From assembly GCF_018861065.1 (NCBI RefSeq), contig NZ_JAHKQO010000002.1:62001-126000 (forward strand): 64,000 nt of DNA. Reading direction: 5' to 3'. The notes below the pieces were generated by a model. That model did not search any database, was not told the DNA's origin, and saw only the letters and a list, made by a program, of their open reading frames with translations. This DNA comes from Paraglaciecola arctica. GTDB taxonomy: Bacteria; Pseudomonadota; Gammaproteobacteria; Enterobacterales; Alteromonadaceae. Position 1 is the stretch's first letter. Each line of letters opens with the position of its first letter. The position numbers and the translations under genes were made by a program. Below are positions 46,058-57,645 of this stretch, piece after piece.

Positions 46058-46091
46058 CCAACTTCTTAATATCGTTAAGCATTAACGCAAA

Positions 46092-46964
46092 TTACCAACC
46101 AGTAATCTCACGTAACCCTTTACCGATATCCGCTAGAGAGCGTACAGTTTTAACACCTGCTGCTTCTAGTGCTTTGAACTTCTCATCAGCTGTACCTTTA
46201 CCACCGGCGATGATTGCGCCAGCATGGCCCATACGCTTACCAGCAGGAGCAGTTACACCAGCGATATAAGATACGACTGGCTTAGTGACGTTAGCTTTGA
46301 TAAATTCTGCCGCTTCTTCTTCTGCAGAACCACCAATTTCACCAATCATTACAATTGCTTCTGTTTCTGGATCGTCTTGGAACAATTGTAAAATATCGAT
46401 GAAGTTAGAACCCGGGATAGGGTCGCCACCAATACCTACACAAGTAGACTGACCAAAACCTTCGTCAGTGGTTTGCTTAACGGCTTCATACGTCAAAGTA
46501 CCAGAGCGAGAAACAATACCTACTTTACCTGGTTTATGAATGTGACCTGGCATGATACCAATTTTACATTCGCCTGGAGTGATAACACCTGGGCAGTTTG
46601 GACCGATCATGCGAACGCCTTTAACGTTCAAGTATTCTTTTACGAATAACATGTCGATAGTTGGGATACCTTCAGTGATACAAATAATCAATTCGATACC
46701 AGCGTCTGCAGCTTCAACGATTGAATCTTTGCAGAATGGAGCAGGTACATAAATAACAGTAGCCGTAGCACCTGTTGCTTCGACCGCTTCACGTACTGTG
46801 TTAAATACCGGAAGATCTAGGTGAGTCGTACCGCCCTTACCAGGAGTAACACCACCAACCATTTGTGTGCCGTAAGCAATCGCTTGCTCAGAATGGAAAG
46901 TACCTTGACCACCAGTGAAACCCTGACAGATAACTTTAGTGTGCTTATTAATTAATACAGACAT
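46092..46964 (-). CDS. sucD: succinyl-CoA synthetase alpha subunit
   Basis: The 290-residue protein has the CoA-binding Rossmann domain ([20 protein letters not shown]) and the active-site histidine loop [10 protein letters not shown], where His is phosphorylated while succinyl-CoA is converted to succinate. Its start overlaps the sucC stop by one base. It is the last gene of the minus-strand TCA cluster, before a strong terminator. Length and motifs are normal. Confidence 0.97.
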   Translation of the reverse strand: MSVLINKHTKVICQGFTGGQGTFHSEQAIAYGTQMVGGVTPGKGGTTHLDLPVFNTVREAVEATGATATVIYVPAPFCKDSIVEAADAGIELIICITEGIPTIDMLFVKEYLNVKGVRMIGPNCPGVITPGECKIGIMPGHIHKPGKVGIVSRSGTLTYEAVKQTTDEGFGQSTCVGIGGDPIPGSNFIDILQLFQDDPETEAIVMIGEIGGSAEEEAAEFIKANVTKPVVSYIAGVTAPAGKRMGHAGAIIAGGKGTADEKFKALEAAGVKTVRSLADIGKGLREITGW

Positions 46965-48130
46965 TATTTGCCCTCCGCTGCTTTAACAACTTGCTGAGCG
47001 GCGTCGGTTAGACTGCTAGCAGCAATGATGTCTAGATCTGAAGCAGCTAATACTTCACGACCTAATTCTGCGTTAGTCCCTTCAAGACGAACAACTACAG
47101 GTACGTTAACACCCACTTCTTTAACCGCACCGATAATACCTTCAGCGATCATGTCACAACGTACAATGCCACCAAAAATGTTAACTAGCACGGCACTTAC
47201 GTTACTGTCAGAAAGAATGATTTTGAATGCTTCAGCAACACGTTCTTTAGTTGCACCGCCGCCCACATCAAGGAAGTTAGCTGGCTTGCCACCGTGAAGG
47301 TTAACAATGTCCATAGTACCCATAGCAAGACCGGCACCGTTTACCATGCAGCCAACGTTTCCGTCTAGTGCAACATAGTTCAGCTCCCATTTAGCTGCTT
47401 CAGCTTCACGGGCGTCGTCTTGTGATGGATCATGCATCGCAGCAACTTTTGGTTGGCGATACGCAGCGTTGCCGTCGATCGCTACTTTAGCGTCTAGGCA
47501 GTGAATGTCACCGTCATCTTTAATGACTAGTGGATTGATTTCGATAAGCGCAATATCTAAGTCAACAAACATTTTTGCTAGACCTAAGAATATTTGAGTG
47601 AATTGCTTAATTTGAACGCCTTTAAGGCCCAATTTAAATGCCATTTCACGGGCTTGGTATGGTTGTGCACCAACAATTGGATCAATCTCAGCTTTTAAGA
47701 TTTTCTCAGGTGTTTCTTCTGCAACGGTCTCAATTTCAACACCGCCTTCAGTAGACGCCATGAAAACAATGCGACGAGAAGTACGGTCAACAACCGCACC
47801 TAAATACAGCTCATCTGCGATATCAGTACATGATTCAACTAAGATCTTGCTAACAGGTTGACCATGTTCATCAGTTTGGAAAGTGACTAAGTTCTTACCT
47901 AACCAGTTTTCAGCAAAGGCTTTAATTTCTTCCTTTGTTTTAACTAATTTAACACCGCCAGCTTTACCACGGCCACCTGCGTGAACTTGGCATTTTACTA
48001 CCCACTCACTTCCGCCAATTTTATCAGCTGCTGCTGCGGCTTCTTCTGGTGAATCTGTTGCGATCCCCTCAGAGACTGGCAAGCCGTATTCTTTGAATAA
48101 CTGCTTACCTTGATATTCATGCAAATTCAT
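46964..48130 (-). CDS. sucC: succinyl-CoA synthetase beta subunit
   Basis: The 388-residue ATP-grasp subunit opens [19 protein letters not shown], with the nucleotide loop [14 protein letters not shown] and the C-terminal [18 protein letters not shown]. With SucD it makes ATP or GTP from succinyl-CoA. It follows sucB by 120 bp, and a T-tailed hairpin in that gap may set its expression apart from sucAB. Confidence 0.97.
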   Translation of the reverse strand: MNLHEYQGKQLFKEYGLPVSEGIATDSPEEAAAAADKIGGSEWVVKCQVHAGGRGKAGGVKLVKTKEEIKAFAENWLGKNLVTFQTDEHGQPVSKILVESCTDIADELYLGAVVDRTSRRIVFMASTEGGVEIETVAEETPEKILKAEIDPIVGAQPYQAREMAFKLGLKGVQIKQFTQIFLGLAKMFVDLDIALIEINPLVIKDDGDIHCLDAKVAIDGNAAYRQPKVAAMHDPSQDDAREAEAAKWELNYVALDGNVGCMVNGAGLAMGTMDIVNLHGGKPANFLDVGGGATKERVAEAFKIILSDSNVSAVLVNIFGGIVRCDMIAEGIIGAVKEVGVNVPVVVRLEGTNAELGREVLAASDLDIIAASSLTDAAQQVVKAAEGK

Positions 48131-48158
48131 GGTTTTTCTACCCGTTTAATTTAAGAAA

Positions 48159-48180
48159 AAAGCCGCTAATAAGCCGCTTT
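48159..48180 (-). promoter_or_regulatory. imperfect hairpin with T run between sucB and sucC
   Basis: On the minus strand AAAGCGGCT and AGCGGCTTT pair with one mismatch around TATT, followed by TTTTTT, 29 bp before the sucC start. It could be a leaky terminator that lowers sucCD relative to sucAB. Confidence 0.45.
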
Positions 48181-48251
48181 ATTTTTATGTCATTACAAAA
48201 CACAGTAACAACGACAATACAGATAAGGAAAACCTCACCTGTATCAATTAG

Positions 48252-49733
48252 TTACACATCTAAAAGCAGACGTGTTGGATCTTCTAACATTTCTTTAATG
48301 GTAACCAAAAAGCCTACTGACTCTTTGCCATCAATGATGCGGTGATCATAAGACAATGCCAAATACATCATTGGCAAAATTTCAACCTTACCATTTACTG
48401 CCATTGGCCTATCTTGGATTTTGTGCATACCCAAAATGGCACTTTGAGGCAGGTTAAGTATAGGAGTTGACATCAACGAGCCAAACACGCCACCATTAGT
48501 AATGGTGAAGTTTCCACCCTGCATATCAGCCATACTTAATTTGCCATCACGACCTTTAAGCGCTAGCTCTCTAATACCGCCTTCGATTCCTGCCATTCCT
48601 AAAGTGTCAGTGTCTTTAAGTACTGGCGTCACCAATCCTCTTGGTGTGGAAACAGCGATAGAGATATCAAAATAATTGTGATAACAAATGTCGTCGCCAT
48701 CGATAGAAGCATTGACTTCAGGGAAACGTTTCAGCGCTTCGGTCACAGCTTTTACATAGAAAGACATAAAACCAAGGCGAATACCGTGGCGTTTCTCGAA
48801 TTGTTCTTGATACTGTTTACGCAAGTCCATGATAGGTTTCATGTTGACTTCGTTAAACGTAGTCAACATAGCCGTGCTATTTTTAGCTTCTAACAAACGA
48901 GTGGCAATAGTTTTACGTAAACGAGTCATAGGCACGCGTTTTTCAGTACGATTACCTAAAGCAGCTACTGGCGCAGATTCTGGTGCTGCAGCAGTTGTAG
49001 CAGCCGGCGCTTGCAAAGACTTTTCAACGTCTTCTTTAGTTACGCGACCACCTTTACCGGTACCTTTAATGTTTGCAGCATCTAGACCTTTTTCAGCTAG
49101 TAATCTGCGCACTGACGGGCTAAGAGCATCATTTTCTTCAGACGCGGCTTCGGCTGCTGGCGCTGGTGCCGCACTGGCAACACTACCTGCAACAAAATTC
49201 GCAATGACTTGCTCACCGGTTACAGTTTCGCCTTCAGGCGCTAAAATTTCGCTTAGCGAACCGTCTGCAGGTGCTACAACTTCTAACACAACTTTATCAG
49301 TCTCAATATCGACTAAATTCTGATCTCGAGAAATGGCTTCACCTGGCTTAACATGCCAAGTTGCAATTGTTGCATCTGCCACTGATTCTGGCAGAACAGG
49401 TACCTTAATTTCCACTGACTCACCTTTATTACCGGATGGTTGACTTGATTCTTCACTGGCTTGGGCAGGAGCAGCGGCCCCAGAACTTGCACCCTCACCT
49501 TCTTCAAAATTAGCGATCGTTTGCTCACCGAGAACAGTCTCGCCTTCAGCTTGCAAAATTTCGCTTAAAACTCCATCTGCAGGAGCCACAACTTCTAACA
49601 CAACTTTATCTGTTTCAATATCTACTAAATTTTGATCGCGGCTAACTTTATCGCCAACCTTTACATGCCAGGTAGCGATTGATGCATCTGCCACTGATTC
49701 AGGCAATACCGGTACTTTTATTTCTATTGTCAT
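48252..49733 (-). CDS. sucB: 2-oxoglutarate dehydrogenase E2 (dihydrolipoyl succinyltransferase) with two lipoyl domains
   Basis: The 493-residue protein carries two nearly identical lipoyl domains (about 1-78 and 107-184), each with the lipoyl-lysine motif ETDKVVLEV, joined by Ala/Ser/Glu-rich linkers. The E3-binding domain follows ([23 protein letters not shown], about 205-240), then the catalytic domain ending [16 protein letters not shown] with the His-Asp pair. E. coli SucB has one lipoyl domain and about 405 residues, so one was duplicated here. It forms the core of the 2-oxoglutarate dehydrogenase complex with SucA. It starts nine bases after sucA. Confidence 0.96.
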   Translation of the reverse strand: MTIEIKVPVLPESVADASIATWHVKVGDKVSRDQNLVDIETDKVVLEVVAPADGVLSEILQAEGETVLGEQTIANFEEGEGASSGAAAPAQASEESSQPSGNKGESVEIKVPVLPESVADATIATWHVKPGEAISRDQNLVDIETDKVVLEVVAPADGSLSEILAPEGETVTGEQVIANFVAGSVASAAPAPAAEAASEENDALSPSVRRLLAEKGLDAANIKGTGKGGRVTKEDVEKSLQAPAATTAAAPESAPVAALGNRTEKRVPMTRLRKTIATRLLEAKNSTAMLTTFNEVNMKPIMDLRKQYQEQFEKRHGIRLGFMSFYVKAVTEALKRFPEVNASIDGDDICYHNYFDISIAVSTPRGLVTPVLKDTDTLGMAGIEGGIRELALKGRDGKLSMADMQGGNFTITNGGVFGSLMSTPILNLPQSAILGMHKIQDRPMAVNGKVEILPMMYLALSYDHRIIDGKESVGFLVTIKEMLEDPTRLLLDV

Positions 49734-49742
49734 ACTGGTTCC

Positions 49743-52568
49743 TTATTTAATTGTTAATGCATCATCAACCAAGTCTTTTTGCTGTTGGTTGTGAACTGAA
49801 ATATAGCCTACCGCTGGAGAAGCAGAGGCTTTTCTACCGGCATAGGTTAATGTAGCTGAGTTTGGCACCGCAGCCCAAAAATGATGCTGACTACAATACC
49901 AAGCCCCTTGGTTTTGTGGCTCTTCTTGACACCAAACCCAATCTTTAACGTGTTTAAATCGACTTACTACTTTTTCGATTTCACCATGAGGGAAAGGATA
50001 AAGTTGCTCAATTCGAATAATTGCAATATCAGTTTGTTCATTTTTACGACGTTGCTCTAACAAGTCATAATAGACTTTGCCAGAACACATCACCACTCGC
50101 TTCACTTTGCTTGGGTTAATATCATCAATTTCATCGATAACATTATGGAACACACCCTCTGCCAACTCTTCAATGCTAGATACAGCCAAAGGATGACGTA
50201 ACAAAGACTTAGGTGACATAACAATCAGTGGTTTACGCATCGGACGTAATGCCTGACGGCGCAACATATTAAATACTTGTGCGGGTGTCGAAGGCACACA
50301 TACTTGCCAGTTGTGATCTGCACACATCTGTAGAAAACGTTCTAATCGAGCGGAACTATGCTCAGGACCTTGCCCTTCATAACCATGTGGTAACAACATA
50401 GTTAATCCACACAAACGCCCCCACTTGGCTTCACCTGAACTCAAGAACTGATCAATTACCACCTGTGCACCATTAGCAAAGTCACCAAATTGGGCTTCCC
50501 ATATGGTTAAAGTACCAGGCTCTGCCGTAGCGTATCCAAATTCAAACGCAAGCACTGCAGCTTCAGACAAAACTGAATCATAAATTTCTATCTTGCCTTG
50601 GTCGGCGTGCAAATTAGCAAGAGGCATGTAAGCAGAACCATCTGTTTGGTTGTGTAACACGGCATGACGATGGAAGAAAGTACCACGGCCAGAGTCTTGC
50701 CCTGTCATACGAATATGACTGCCGCCGTCTACAATAGCAGCGTAAGCCAGATTTTCGGCCATCCCCCAATCCATAGCTTTGTCGCCATTGACCATAGATT
50801 CACGGTCTTTATACAACTTAGCCACACGGGATTGTAGTTTATGCTCAGCAGGGAAAGTACAAAGCTTCTCACCTAACTCTTTAATTTTTTCAACGCTGAT
50901 CGCGCTATCATATTGCGCATCCCAGTCATGTCCAAGGAAGGGCGACCAATCAACTGAATGTTCAGTCATTGGGCGCCATTCTTCTACCACGCAGGCTCCA
51001 TGGTCGAGTGCAGCGCGATAGTCGCTTACCAGTTTGTTAACTTCGTGCTCTTCAATACTGCCTTCAGCGATCAATTGTTCTGCATAAATTTTACGAGGAA
51101 CAGGATGCACTTTGATTTTTTGATACATCAAAGGCTGAGTTGCATTAGGCTCATCCGCTTCGTTATGTCCATGACGGCGATAACACACTAAATCGATCAC
51201 TACGTCACGTTTAAACTGATTGCGATAATCCAACGCAAGTTTAGTCACGAACAACACCGCTTCTGGGTCGTCTGAATTCACATGGAATATTGGCGCCTGA
51301 ACCATCTTAGCGATGTCAGTACAATATTGAGTAGAACGTGTATCTTCGATATTAGAAGTAGTAAAACCAACTTGATTGTTAATAACAATTCGAACTGTGC
51401 CACCCACTTGGAAACCACGAGTTTGCGACATGTTAAAGGTTTCTTGTACTACACCTTGACCCGCTATGGCGGAATCACCATGAATAGTAATTGGCAGTAC
51501 TACTGAACCATCGGTACAACCCCGTCGGTCTAATCGTGCGCGAACAGATCCAATAACAACCGGATTAACTATTTCAAGGTGCGACGGGTTAAAAGCTAAC
51601 GCTAAATGTAAGTTACCGCCTGGGGTAGCAAAATCAGAAGAATAACCAGCATGGTACTTTACGTCACCGGCGCCAAGAGAATCATCATGTTTACCAGAAA
51701 ACTCGTCAAACAAAACCGAAGGATTTTTGCCTAGTACATTTACTAAGGTATTAATTCTTCCGCGGTGCGCCATACCAATAACAACTTCTTTAGTCCCTTT
51801 GCTACCAGCATGACTAATTAACCCTTTCAACATGGGAACTAATGCGTCACCACCTTCAAGAGAAAAGCGTTTTGCGCCTGGGAATTTAGAACCGAGGTAT
51901 TTTTCCATACCATCAGCTGCCACTAAACCTTTAAGGATACTGACTTTTTCTTCCCGAGAAATTTCAGGCTTGGCTTGAACAGACTCGATACGGTGCTGCA
52001 CCCAACGCTTTTGTTCAGTGTCGGTAATGTGCATGTACTCAGTACCGATAGAACCACAATAGGTACGATTAAGTGACGCAAACAACTCACCTAAAGGCAT
52101 GGTTTCTTTGCCAATGGCATAAGAACCCACATTATAAGTAGTGTCGAAATCTTTTTCGGATAGGTTATGGTGAGAGAGTTCTAAATCTCTAACTCTAGGT
52201 TGTTTCCACAACTCTAGGGGATCAAGATTGGCATGTTGATGACCTCTAAATCGAAAGGCATTAATCAACTGCAATACTTTAACTTGTTTTTCGTCACCAC
52301 CGCTTATATTGGATTGAGTAGCACCAGAACCAGCTCGAGCAGCAGGACCAAGCGCCGCCAAGGTTCGAAATTGATCTCGAACCAGACTGTGCTTGCTTTC
52401 AACTTCTACGCCATCAAGTTTAGGTAGGTTTTCGAAAAAACCTCGCCATTCTTCAGATACGTTTTGCGCATCATCAAGATACGCTTCATACATTTCTTCT
52501 ATATAAGTAGCGTTGCCACCAGCCATGTGAGAAGAATCCCACCATGCTTTCATCACGCTTTGTTGCAT
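49743..52568 (-). CDS. sucA: 2-oxoglutarate dehydrogenase E1
   Basis: The 941-residue thiamine-diphosphate enzyme is of normal length. N-terminal E1o features are AYLDDAQNVSEEWRGFFENLP and FRFRGHQHANLDPL. The ThDP region contains GMAHRGRINTLVNVLGK, GDSAIAGQGVVQETFNMS and VICYRRHGHNEADEP-like sequence (seen as LVCYRRHGHNE), with the C-terminal VWCQEEPQNQGAW. It decarboxylates 2-oxoglutarate and passes succinyl groups to SucB. It is 72 bp downstream of sdhB in the same direction. Confidence 0.97.
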   Translation of the reverse strand: MQQSVMKAWWDSSHMAGGNATYIEEMYEAYLDDAQNVSEEWRGFFENLPKLDGVEVESKHSLVRDQFRTLAALGPAARAGSGATQSNISGGDEKQVKVLQLINAFRFRGHQHANLDPLELWKQPRVRDLELSHHNLSEKDFDTTYNVGSYAIGKETMPLGELFASLNRTYCGSIGTEYMHITDTEQKRWVQHRIESVQAKPEISREEKVSILKGLVAADGMEKYLGSKFPGAKRFSLEGGDALVPMLKGLISHAGSKGTKEVVIGMAHRGRINTLVNVLGKNPSVLFDEFSGKHDDSLGAGDVKYHAGYSSDFATPGGNLHLALAFNPSHLEIVNPVVIGSVRARLDRRGCTDGSVVLPITIHGDSAIAGQGVVQETFNMSQTRGFQVGGTVRIVINNQVGFTTSNIEDTRSTQYCTDIAKMVQAPIFHVNSDDPEAVLFVTKLALDYRNQFKRDVVIDLVCYRRHGHNEADEPNATQPLMYQKIKVHPVPRKIYAEQLIAEGSIEEHEVNKLVSDYRAALDHGACVVEEWRPMTEHSVDWSPFLGHDWDAQYDSAISVEKIKELGEKLCTFPAEHKLQSRVAKLYKDRESMVNGDKAMDWGMAENLAYAAIVDGGSHIRMTGQDSGRGTFFHRHAVLHNQTDGSAYMPLANLHADQGKIEIYDSVLSEAAVLAFEFGYATAEPGTLTIWEAQFGDFANGAQVVIDQFLSSGEAKWGRLCGLTMLLPHGYEGQGPEHSSARLERFLQMCADHNWQVCVPSTPAQVFNMLRRQALRPMRKPLIVMSPKSLLRHPLAVSSIEELAEGVFHNVIDEIDDINPSKVKRVVMCSGKVYYDLLEQRRKNEQTDIAIIRIEQLYPFPHGEIEKVVSRFKHVKDWVWCQEEPQNQGAWYCSQHHFWAAVPNSATLTYAGRKASASPAVGYISVHNQQQKDLVDDALTIK

Positions 52569-52640
52569 TGTCGTCCCTTGCTTTAATCAGACTTGCAATT
52601 ATGTGTGCACAGGCACACGGTATTTTATTCGTTGTAAATT

Positions 52641-53351
52641 CTATACTGCTCTTTTTAACAGCATAGATTTTATATGGCCAATCGCTTTGGTAGGGTTTAA
52701 TCCCTTAGGACAAACGCTGACACAGTTCATAATGCCGTGGCATCTAAACACACTAAAGGCATCATCTAAGTCACCTAAACGCTCGTCTGTTGCTGTATCG
52801 CGGCTGTCTGCCAAAAAGCGATAAGCATGCAACAAACCTGCTGGACCAATAAACTTGTCGGGGTTCCACCAGAATGACGGGCAAGAGGTTGAACAACAGG
52901 CACATAAAATACATTCGTATAAACCGTCGAGTTTCTCTCTTTCTTCTGGTGACTGTAAAAATTCACGAGCAGGAGCATGGTTGTCATCGTTAATAAGAAA
53001 CGGTTTGATCTTTTCGTACTGTGTATAAAACTGAGTCATGTCCGTCACTAAATCACGCACTACTGGCAGTCCAGGTAGTGGGCGAACTACTATTTTAGAA
53101 CCTTTTAGTGCCGAAAGTGGTGTAATACAAGCCAAGCCGTTTTTACCATTCATGTTAACACCGTCTGAACCGCACACACCTTCACGGCATGAACGACGGA
53201 ATGACAAAGTTGGATCTTTTTCTTTCAGAGCTATCAATGCGTCTAAAACCATCATGTCTTGGCCTTCTTCGACCTCCAATTGATAGTCTTGCATACGAGG
53301 AGCGTCATCAACATCTGGGTTGTAACGGTAAACTGAGAAATTTAATTGCAT
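52641..53351 (-). CDS. sdhB: succinate dehydrogenase iron-sulfur subunit
   Basis: The 236-residue protein has the 2Fe-2S ligands in CREGVCGSDG and the nearby GLAC, then the 4Fe-4S and 3Fe-4S ligands in CILCACCSTSCP and CVSVCPKGLNP. It passes electrons from SdhA to the membrane quinone site. It starts 11 bp after sdhA. Normal length. Confidence 0.97.
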   Translation of the reverse strand: MQLNFSVYRYNPDVDDAPRMQDYQLEVEEGQDMMVLDALIALKEKDPTLSFRRSCREGVCGSDGVNMNGKNGLACITPLSALKGSKIVVRPLPGLPVVRDLVTDMTQFYTQYEKIKPFLINDDNHAPAREFLQSPEEREKLDGLYECILCACCSTSCPSFWWNPDKFIGPAGLLHAYRFLADSRDTATDERLGDLDDAFSVFRCHGIMNCVSVCPKGLNPTKAIGHIKSMLLKRAV

Positions 53352-53362
53352 GGTCGTTACTC

Positions 53363-55132
53363 CTAGTACGTTCTTGCTTTAGGCGGAAAGGCTTCACGCA
53401 ATTTAGGTGTCATATTCACCTCACGTTTTATCATTGATTTGGTTTCTGGTAAATAAACAGAATGGCATAACCAATTGTTATCATCTCTATCTGGGAAATC
53501 GAATCGGCTATGAGCGCCTCGGCTCTCGGTTCTGAAATTAGCTGCAGCAGCTGTTGTATACGCAGTTTCCATCAAGTTATCTAACTCTAGACATTCAATA
53601 CGCATAGTATTGAAATCGTTACTTTTATCGTCTAGACGAGCATTTTCCAATCTTTCACGAATGTCACCTAATTCTTTCAGACCGGTTGCCATTGCATCAC
53701 CTTCACGGAACACCGAGAAGTTTAGTTGCATACACTGTTGTAAGTCTTTCTTAATTTGTACAGGGTCTTCGCCTTTACCTGGTGTCGAATTTTCCCAACG
53801 ATTAAAACGAACCAACGCGGCATCTACATCATCACTTGACGCGCCACGCGCATCGATACCATCAATAGCTTGACCAAGATGTAATCCAGTTGCACGACCA
53901 AAAACCACCAAATCTAACAACGAATTACCACCTAAGCGGTTAGCGCCATGTACAGATACACAAGCAATTTCACCGCAAGCAAACAAACCTTTTATGGGTG
54001 AAGCATTGCCGTTTGCGTCAATACTAAGGGCCTGTCCATCAACATTAGTTGGAACCCCACCCATCATATAGTGACAAGTTGGGATGACTGGAATAGGTTC
54101 TTTTACAGGATCAACATGAGCGAAAGTTCGAGATAACTCTAAGATACCGGGTAAACGTGACTCAAGTACTTCTTTACCTAAATGGTCGAGTTTTAATTTA
54201 CAGTGCGGACCTAAAGGACCATCAAAGCCACGACCTTCACGAATCTCTGTCATCATTGAACGGGCTACAACATCACGACCTGCTAAATCTTTAGCATTTG
54301 GCGCATAACGCTCCATAAACCGTTCGCCGTCTTTATTTAATAAATAGCCACCTTCACCACGACAACCTTCGGTAACTAAGGTACCAGCACCGGCTATACC
54401 TGTGGGGTGGAACTGCCACATTTCCATATCTTGCATAGGCACACCAGCGCGAAGCGCCATACCTAGCCCGTCACCCGTATTAATATGAGCATTAGTAGTA
54501 GAAGCATAGATACGCCCTGCACCACCTGTTGCTAAAACAACCGCTTTAGACTTGAAGTAAACCACTTCTCCAGATTCGATATCAATAGCAGTACAACCTA
54601 CTACGTCACCATCTTGGTTTTTAACTAAGTCAAGTGCATACCACTCACTGAATACTTTGGTTTTATTTTTAACATTTTGTTGATAAAGCAAATGCAATAA
54701 AGCGTGACCTGTTCTATCTGCGGCTGCAGCAGTACGTGCACCTTGTTCACCACCAAAATTTTGTGATTGACCACCAAAAGGTCGTTGATAAATTTTTCCG
54801 TTTTCAAAACGTGAAAAAGGTAAACCCATATTTTCCATTTCAATAATGGCTTCTGGACCGGTATTACACATGTATTCGATAGCATCTTGGTCTCCGATGT
54901 AATCAGAGCCTTTCACCGTATCGTACATATGCCATTCCCAGTTATCGTCATGGGCATTACCTAAAGCAACAGTAATACCACCTTGAGCTGACACCGTATG
55001 TGAACGAGTAGGAAATACTTTTGACAACAAAGCACAAGATTTACCTGACTCTGAAATCTGCAATGCTGCGCGCATACCCGCGCCACCAGCACCAATTACT
55101 ACTGCATCATACTCATGAACAGGAATACTCAT
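53363..55132 (-). CDS. sdhA: succinate dehydrogenase flavoprotein subunit
   Basis: The 589-residue protein has the FAD motif [13 protein letters not shown] and the flavinylation His in [10 protein letters not shown]. Active-site stretches include [21 protein letters not shown] and THYMMGG-like sequence ([11 protein letters not shown]). The C-terminus shows the conserved RGAHSR. It oxidises succinate to fumarate on the cytoplasmic face. Its ATG directly abuts the sdhD stop. Confidence 0.97.
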   Translation of the reverse strand: MSIPVHEYDAVVIGAGGAGMRAALQISESGKSCALLSKVFPTRSHTVSAQGGITVALGNAHDDNWEWHMYDTVKGSDYIGDQDAIEYMCNTGPEAIIEMENMGLPFSRFENGKIYQRPFGGQSQNFGGEQGARTAAAADRTGHALLHLLYQQNVKNKTKVFSEWYALDLVKNQDGDVVGCTAIDIESGEVVYFKSKAVVLATGGAGRIYASTTNAHINTGDGLGMALRAGVPMQDMEMWQFHPTGIAGAGTLVTEGCRGEGGYLLNKDGERFMERYAPNAKDLAGRDVVARSMMTEIREGRGFDGPLGPHCKLKLDHLGKEVLESRLPGILELSRTFAHVDPVKEPIPVIPTCHYMMGGVPTNVDGQALSIDANGNASPIKGLFACGEIACVSVHGANRLGGNSLLDLVVFGRATGLHLGQAIDGIDARGASSDDVDAALVRFNRWENSTPGKGEDPVQIKKDLQQCMQLNFSVFREGDAMATGLKELGDIRERLENARLDDKSNDFNTMRIECLELDNLMETAYTTAAAANFRTESRGAHSRFDFPDRDDNNWLCHSVYLPETKSMIKREVNMTPKLREAFPPKARTY

Positions 55133-55480
55133 TTACACACCCCACAAAACAAATAAACCAACGACTACATAAACGAATGCAATTAGGTTAAGGATAAATT
55201 GAACAAACGCACGCAAACCTGGTGCTTTTACATAGTCAGTTAAGACTTGCCACATGCCAATACGCACGTGAAACATAATTGAAACCAATGTCATAAAAGT
55301 GAAGACTTTCATCGCCAATCCAGAGAACAATTCAATCCAAATTGCGTAAGTCACTTCTGGGGTACAAATGAAAAACCACCCCATAAACAATGAGAATGCA
55401 GTCATAATGATTGCTGTAGCGCGAATGGTTACAAAGTCTTGTATGCCATTTCGTTTTAAACTTGCTTGACCGGTTACCAT
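55133..55480 (-). CDS. sdhD: succinate dehydrogenase membrane anchor subunit
   Basis: The protein has 115 residues from the ATG at 55480. Three membrane helices are visible, with the heme-ligand-type His in MFHVRIGMWQVLTDYV. The start overlaps the end of sdhC by seven bases; a longer in-frame start at 55516 lies inside sdhC and is less likely. It anchors SdhAB and helps form the ubiquinone site. Confidence 0.94.
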   Translation of the reverse strand: MVTGQASLKRNGIQDFVTIRATAIIMTAFSLFMGWFFICTPEVTYAIWIELFSGLAMKVFTFMTLVSIMFHVRIGMWQVLTDYVKAPGLRAFVQFILNLIAFVYVVVGLFVLWGV

Positions 55481-55848
55481 AAGACAACTCCTACTACGAT
55501 GGTTAAGATAATCCATGCTGCAATAATAACTTTTGCACTGAGGTCTCCTGACTGAAGCTCTTCCCAGTGTCCCATATCCATAATCATATGCCTGACACCA
55601 CCTAATACGTGATAAATCAAAGCAGATATGGTGCCTATCGCAACAAACTTACCTAAAGGGCCTGCCATTTGTTCTTGAACAAATTCAAACCCTTCTAAAG
55701 AAGATACAGACGTAGCCCAAGCCCAGATCACAAACATCAGAGCAAAAAACATTGCGACGCCTGTAATACGATGGAGAATGGAAGTAATAGCTGCAGGAGG
55801 AAAACTAATAGTATTGAGTTGTAAATTAACTGGTCTTTGTTTTTTCAC
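55474..55848 (-). CDS. sdhC: succinate dehydrogenase cytochrome b556 subunit
   Basis: The 124-residue protein has three membrane helices. The quinone-site segment AITSILHRITGV and the heme-ligand His in YHVLGGVRHMIMDMGH are present. It is first in the sdhCDAB-sucABCD gene series and divergent from gltA. Confidence 0.95.
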   Translation of the reverse strand: MKKQRPVNLQLNTISFPPAAITSILHRITGVAMFFALMFVIWAWATSVSSLEGFEFVQEQMAGPLGKFVAIGTISALIYHVLGGVRHMIMDMGHWEELQSGDLSAKVIIAAWIILTIVVGVVLW

Positions 55849-56316
55849 GTTTATCGCTCTTTTTACCCGTAGGTGGTTTAAACATTTAGGCTAATAACAT
55901 TTGCGTGTAAATTTTTTGCTATAACTCTATTTCTCTTCCATGAGATTGTTATCGCTTTGTTAAAGAAAAGTAAACTAGAAATATTCTTTTCAATATGAAG
56001 CGCTGTAAGCCACAGAAGTATATCCAGCCATTCAAATAAATACAATTATTGTTCTTTATTAAAGGTTTATAAGTAATAAGAAGTGGATAAAATTGGTAGC
56101 ACCGAATTAGAATACCAGCCTAATACGAAACTTAACCAAGCTATGCTAAAATTTTATTTGCTTGGAGTGACCAAAGAAGTGAATATTTAATAAGCGGAAA
56201 CGCATAAAAATTGACTTTGTAAGTCATTATAAGTTCAAATAGCGGCAATTTCCCCCCTAGTAAATAGCAAAATATGCTGTTTATCGAACACAAAACGATT
56301 CTGAGGAGAACAGTGT
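55849..56316. other. divergent promoter region between sdhC and gltA
   Basis: A 468-bp AT-rich gap holds the promoters of the sdh-suc cluster and of gltA. GAGGAGA lies just before the gltA start. I see no gene or clear operator by eye. Confidence 0.6.
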
Positions 56317-57597
56317 ATGGCAGACAATAAAGCCATTTTAAAAGCGGGTGACAAAGAAATCGAACTGCCGATTTTGTCAGGAACTGCGGGCCACGATGTA
56401 ATAGACATAAGGTCTCTAGGCGCTAATGGGTACTTTACCTATGACCCCGGGTTTATGGCAACTGGCTCATGTGAATCATCGATTACGTACATTGATGGCG
56501 CTAAAGGCATTCTTCTACACAGAGGTTATTCCATTGAAGAACTAGCCCGCGACGCAGATTATATTGAAGTGGTTTATATGCTGTTGCATGATAAAACACC
56601 GAATACTGAAGAATATAGAGAGTTCAAAGATACGATTACTCGTCACACCTTAGTTCATGATCAAGTCAACAACTTCTTCCGTGGATTTAGACGCGATGCC
56701 CATCCAATGGCAATGTTATGCGGTACGGTAGGTGCGATGGCATCGTTTTACCATGACGATTTAAACATCAATGACCCAGAGCAACGTTTACGTAGCGCAT
56801 ACCGCTTAGTAGCAAAAATGCCTACATTGGTTGCCATGTGTTATAAATACAACATCGGGCAGCCATTTGTTTATCCTAGCAATAAATTAAGCTATGCAGA
56901 GAACTTCCTGAATATGATGTTTTCTGTTCCTGCAGAAGATTACAAAATTAGTCCAGCTGTTGCAAAAGCAGTAGATCGAATCTTTATTTTGCACGCTGAC
57001 CACGAACAAAACGCTTCTACTTCTACAGTACGTTTGGCCGGTTCTTCTGGTGCCAACCCATACGCTTGTATCGCTGCTGGTGTGGCGTCTTTATGGGGTC
57101 CTGCTCACGGCGGAGCCAATGAAGCCTGTTTAAATATGCTTCAAGAAATAGGCTCTGTTGACCGTATACCTGAGTTTATCGCTAGAGCAAAAGATAAAAA
57201 TGACCCTTTCCGCTTAATGGGCTTTGGTCATAGGGTTTACAAAAACTTTGATCCTCGTGCCACTGTTATGCGTGAAAGCTGTCACGAAGTGTTAGAAGAA
57301 CTTAACATTGATGATCCATTACTTAACGTAGCAATGGAACTTGAACGTATTGCATTAAGTGACCCGTACTTCGCCGAGAAAAAACTATTCCCGAATGTAG
57401 ATTTTTACTCAGGGATCATCCTAAAAGCGATTGGTATTCCTACCAATATGTTTACCTGTATTTTCGCCTTGGCACGTACTGTTGGATGGGTATCACACTG
57501 GCATGAAATGTTGAGCCAACCAGGACAAAAAATTGGCCGTCCTCGTCAGCTATATACGGGTGAAGCGCAGCGCCCTTATAGTAAAATTGATAAATAG
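56317..57597 (+). CDS. gltA: type II citrate synthase
   Basis: The 426-residue protein is of the large, hexameric NADH-regulated type. Key segments are [14 protein letters not shown], the catalytic His regions [14 protein letters not shown] and [29 protein letters not shown], and the catalytic Asp in [14 protein letters not shown]. It condenses acetyl-CoA with oxaloacetate and stands divergent from the rest of the TCA genes. An intrinsic terminator follows. Confidence 0.97.
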   Translation: MADNKAILKAGDKEIELPILSGTAGHDVIDIRSLGANGYFTYDPGFMATGSCESSITYIDGAKGILLHRGYSIEELARDADYIEVVYMLLHDKTPNTEEYREFKDTITRHTLVHDQVNNFFRGFRRDAHPMAMLCGTVGAMASFYHDDLNINDPEQRLRSAYRLVAKMPTLVAMCYKYNIGQPFVYPSNKLSYAENFLNMMFSVPAEDYKISPAVAKAVDRIFILHADHEQNASTSTVRLAGSSGANPYACIAAGVASLWGPAHGGANEACLNMLQEIGSVDRIPEFIARAKDKNDPFRLMGFGHRVYKNFDPRATVMRESCHEVLEELNIDDPLLNVAMELERIALSDPYFAEKKLFPNVDFYSGIILKAIGIPTNMFTCIFALARTVGWVSHWHEMLSQPGQKIGRPRQLYTGEAQRPYSKIDK

Positions 57598-57618
57598 TTA
57601 ATTATCATTTTTAAAAAT

Positions 57619-57645
57619 AGCGAACTTAAATGTTCGCTTTTTTTT
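57619..57645 (+). terminator. terminator of gltA
   Basis: AGCGAAC and GTTCGCT pair around a 6-base loop and are followed by a run of T, 21 bp after the gltA stop. Confidence 0.92.
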
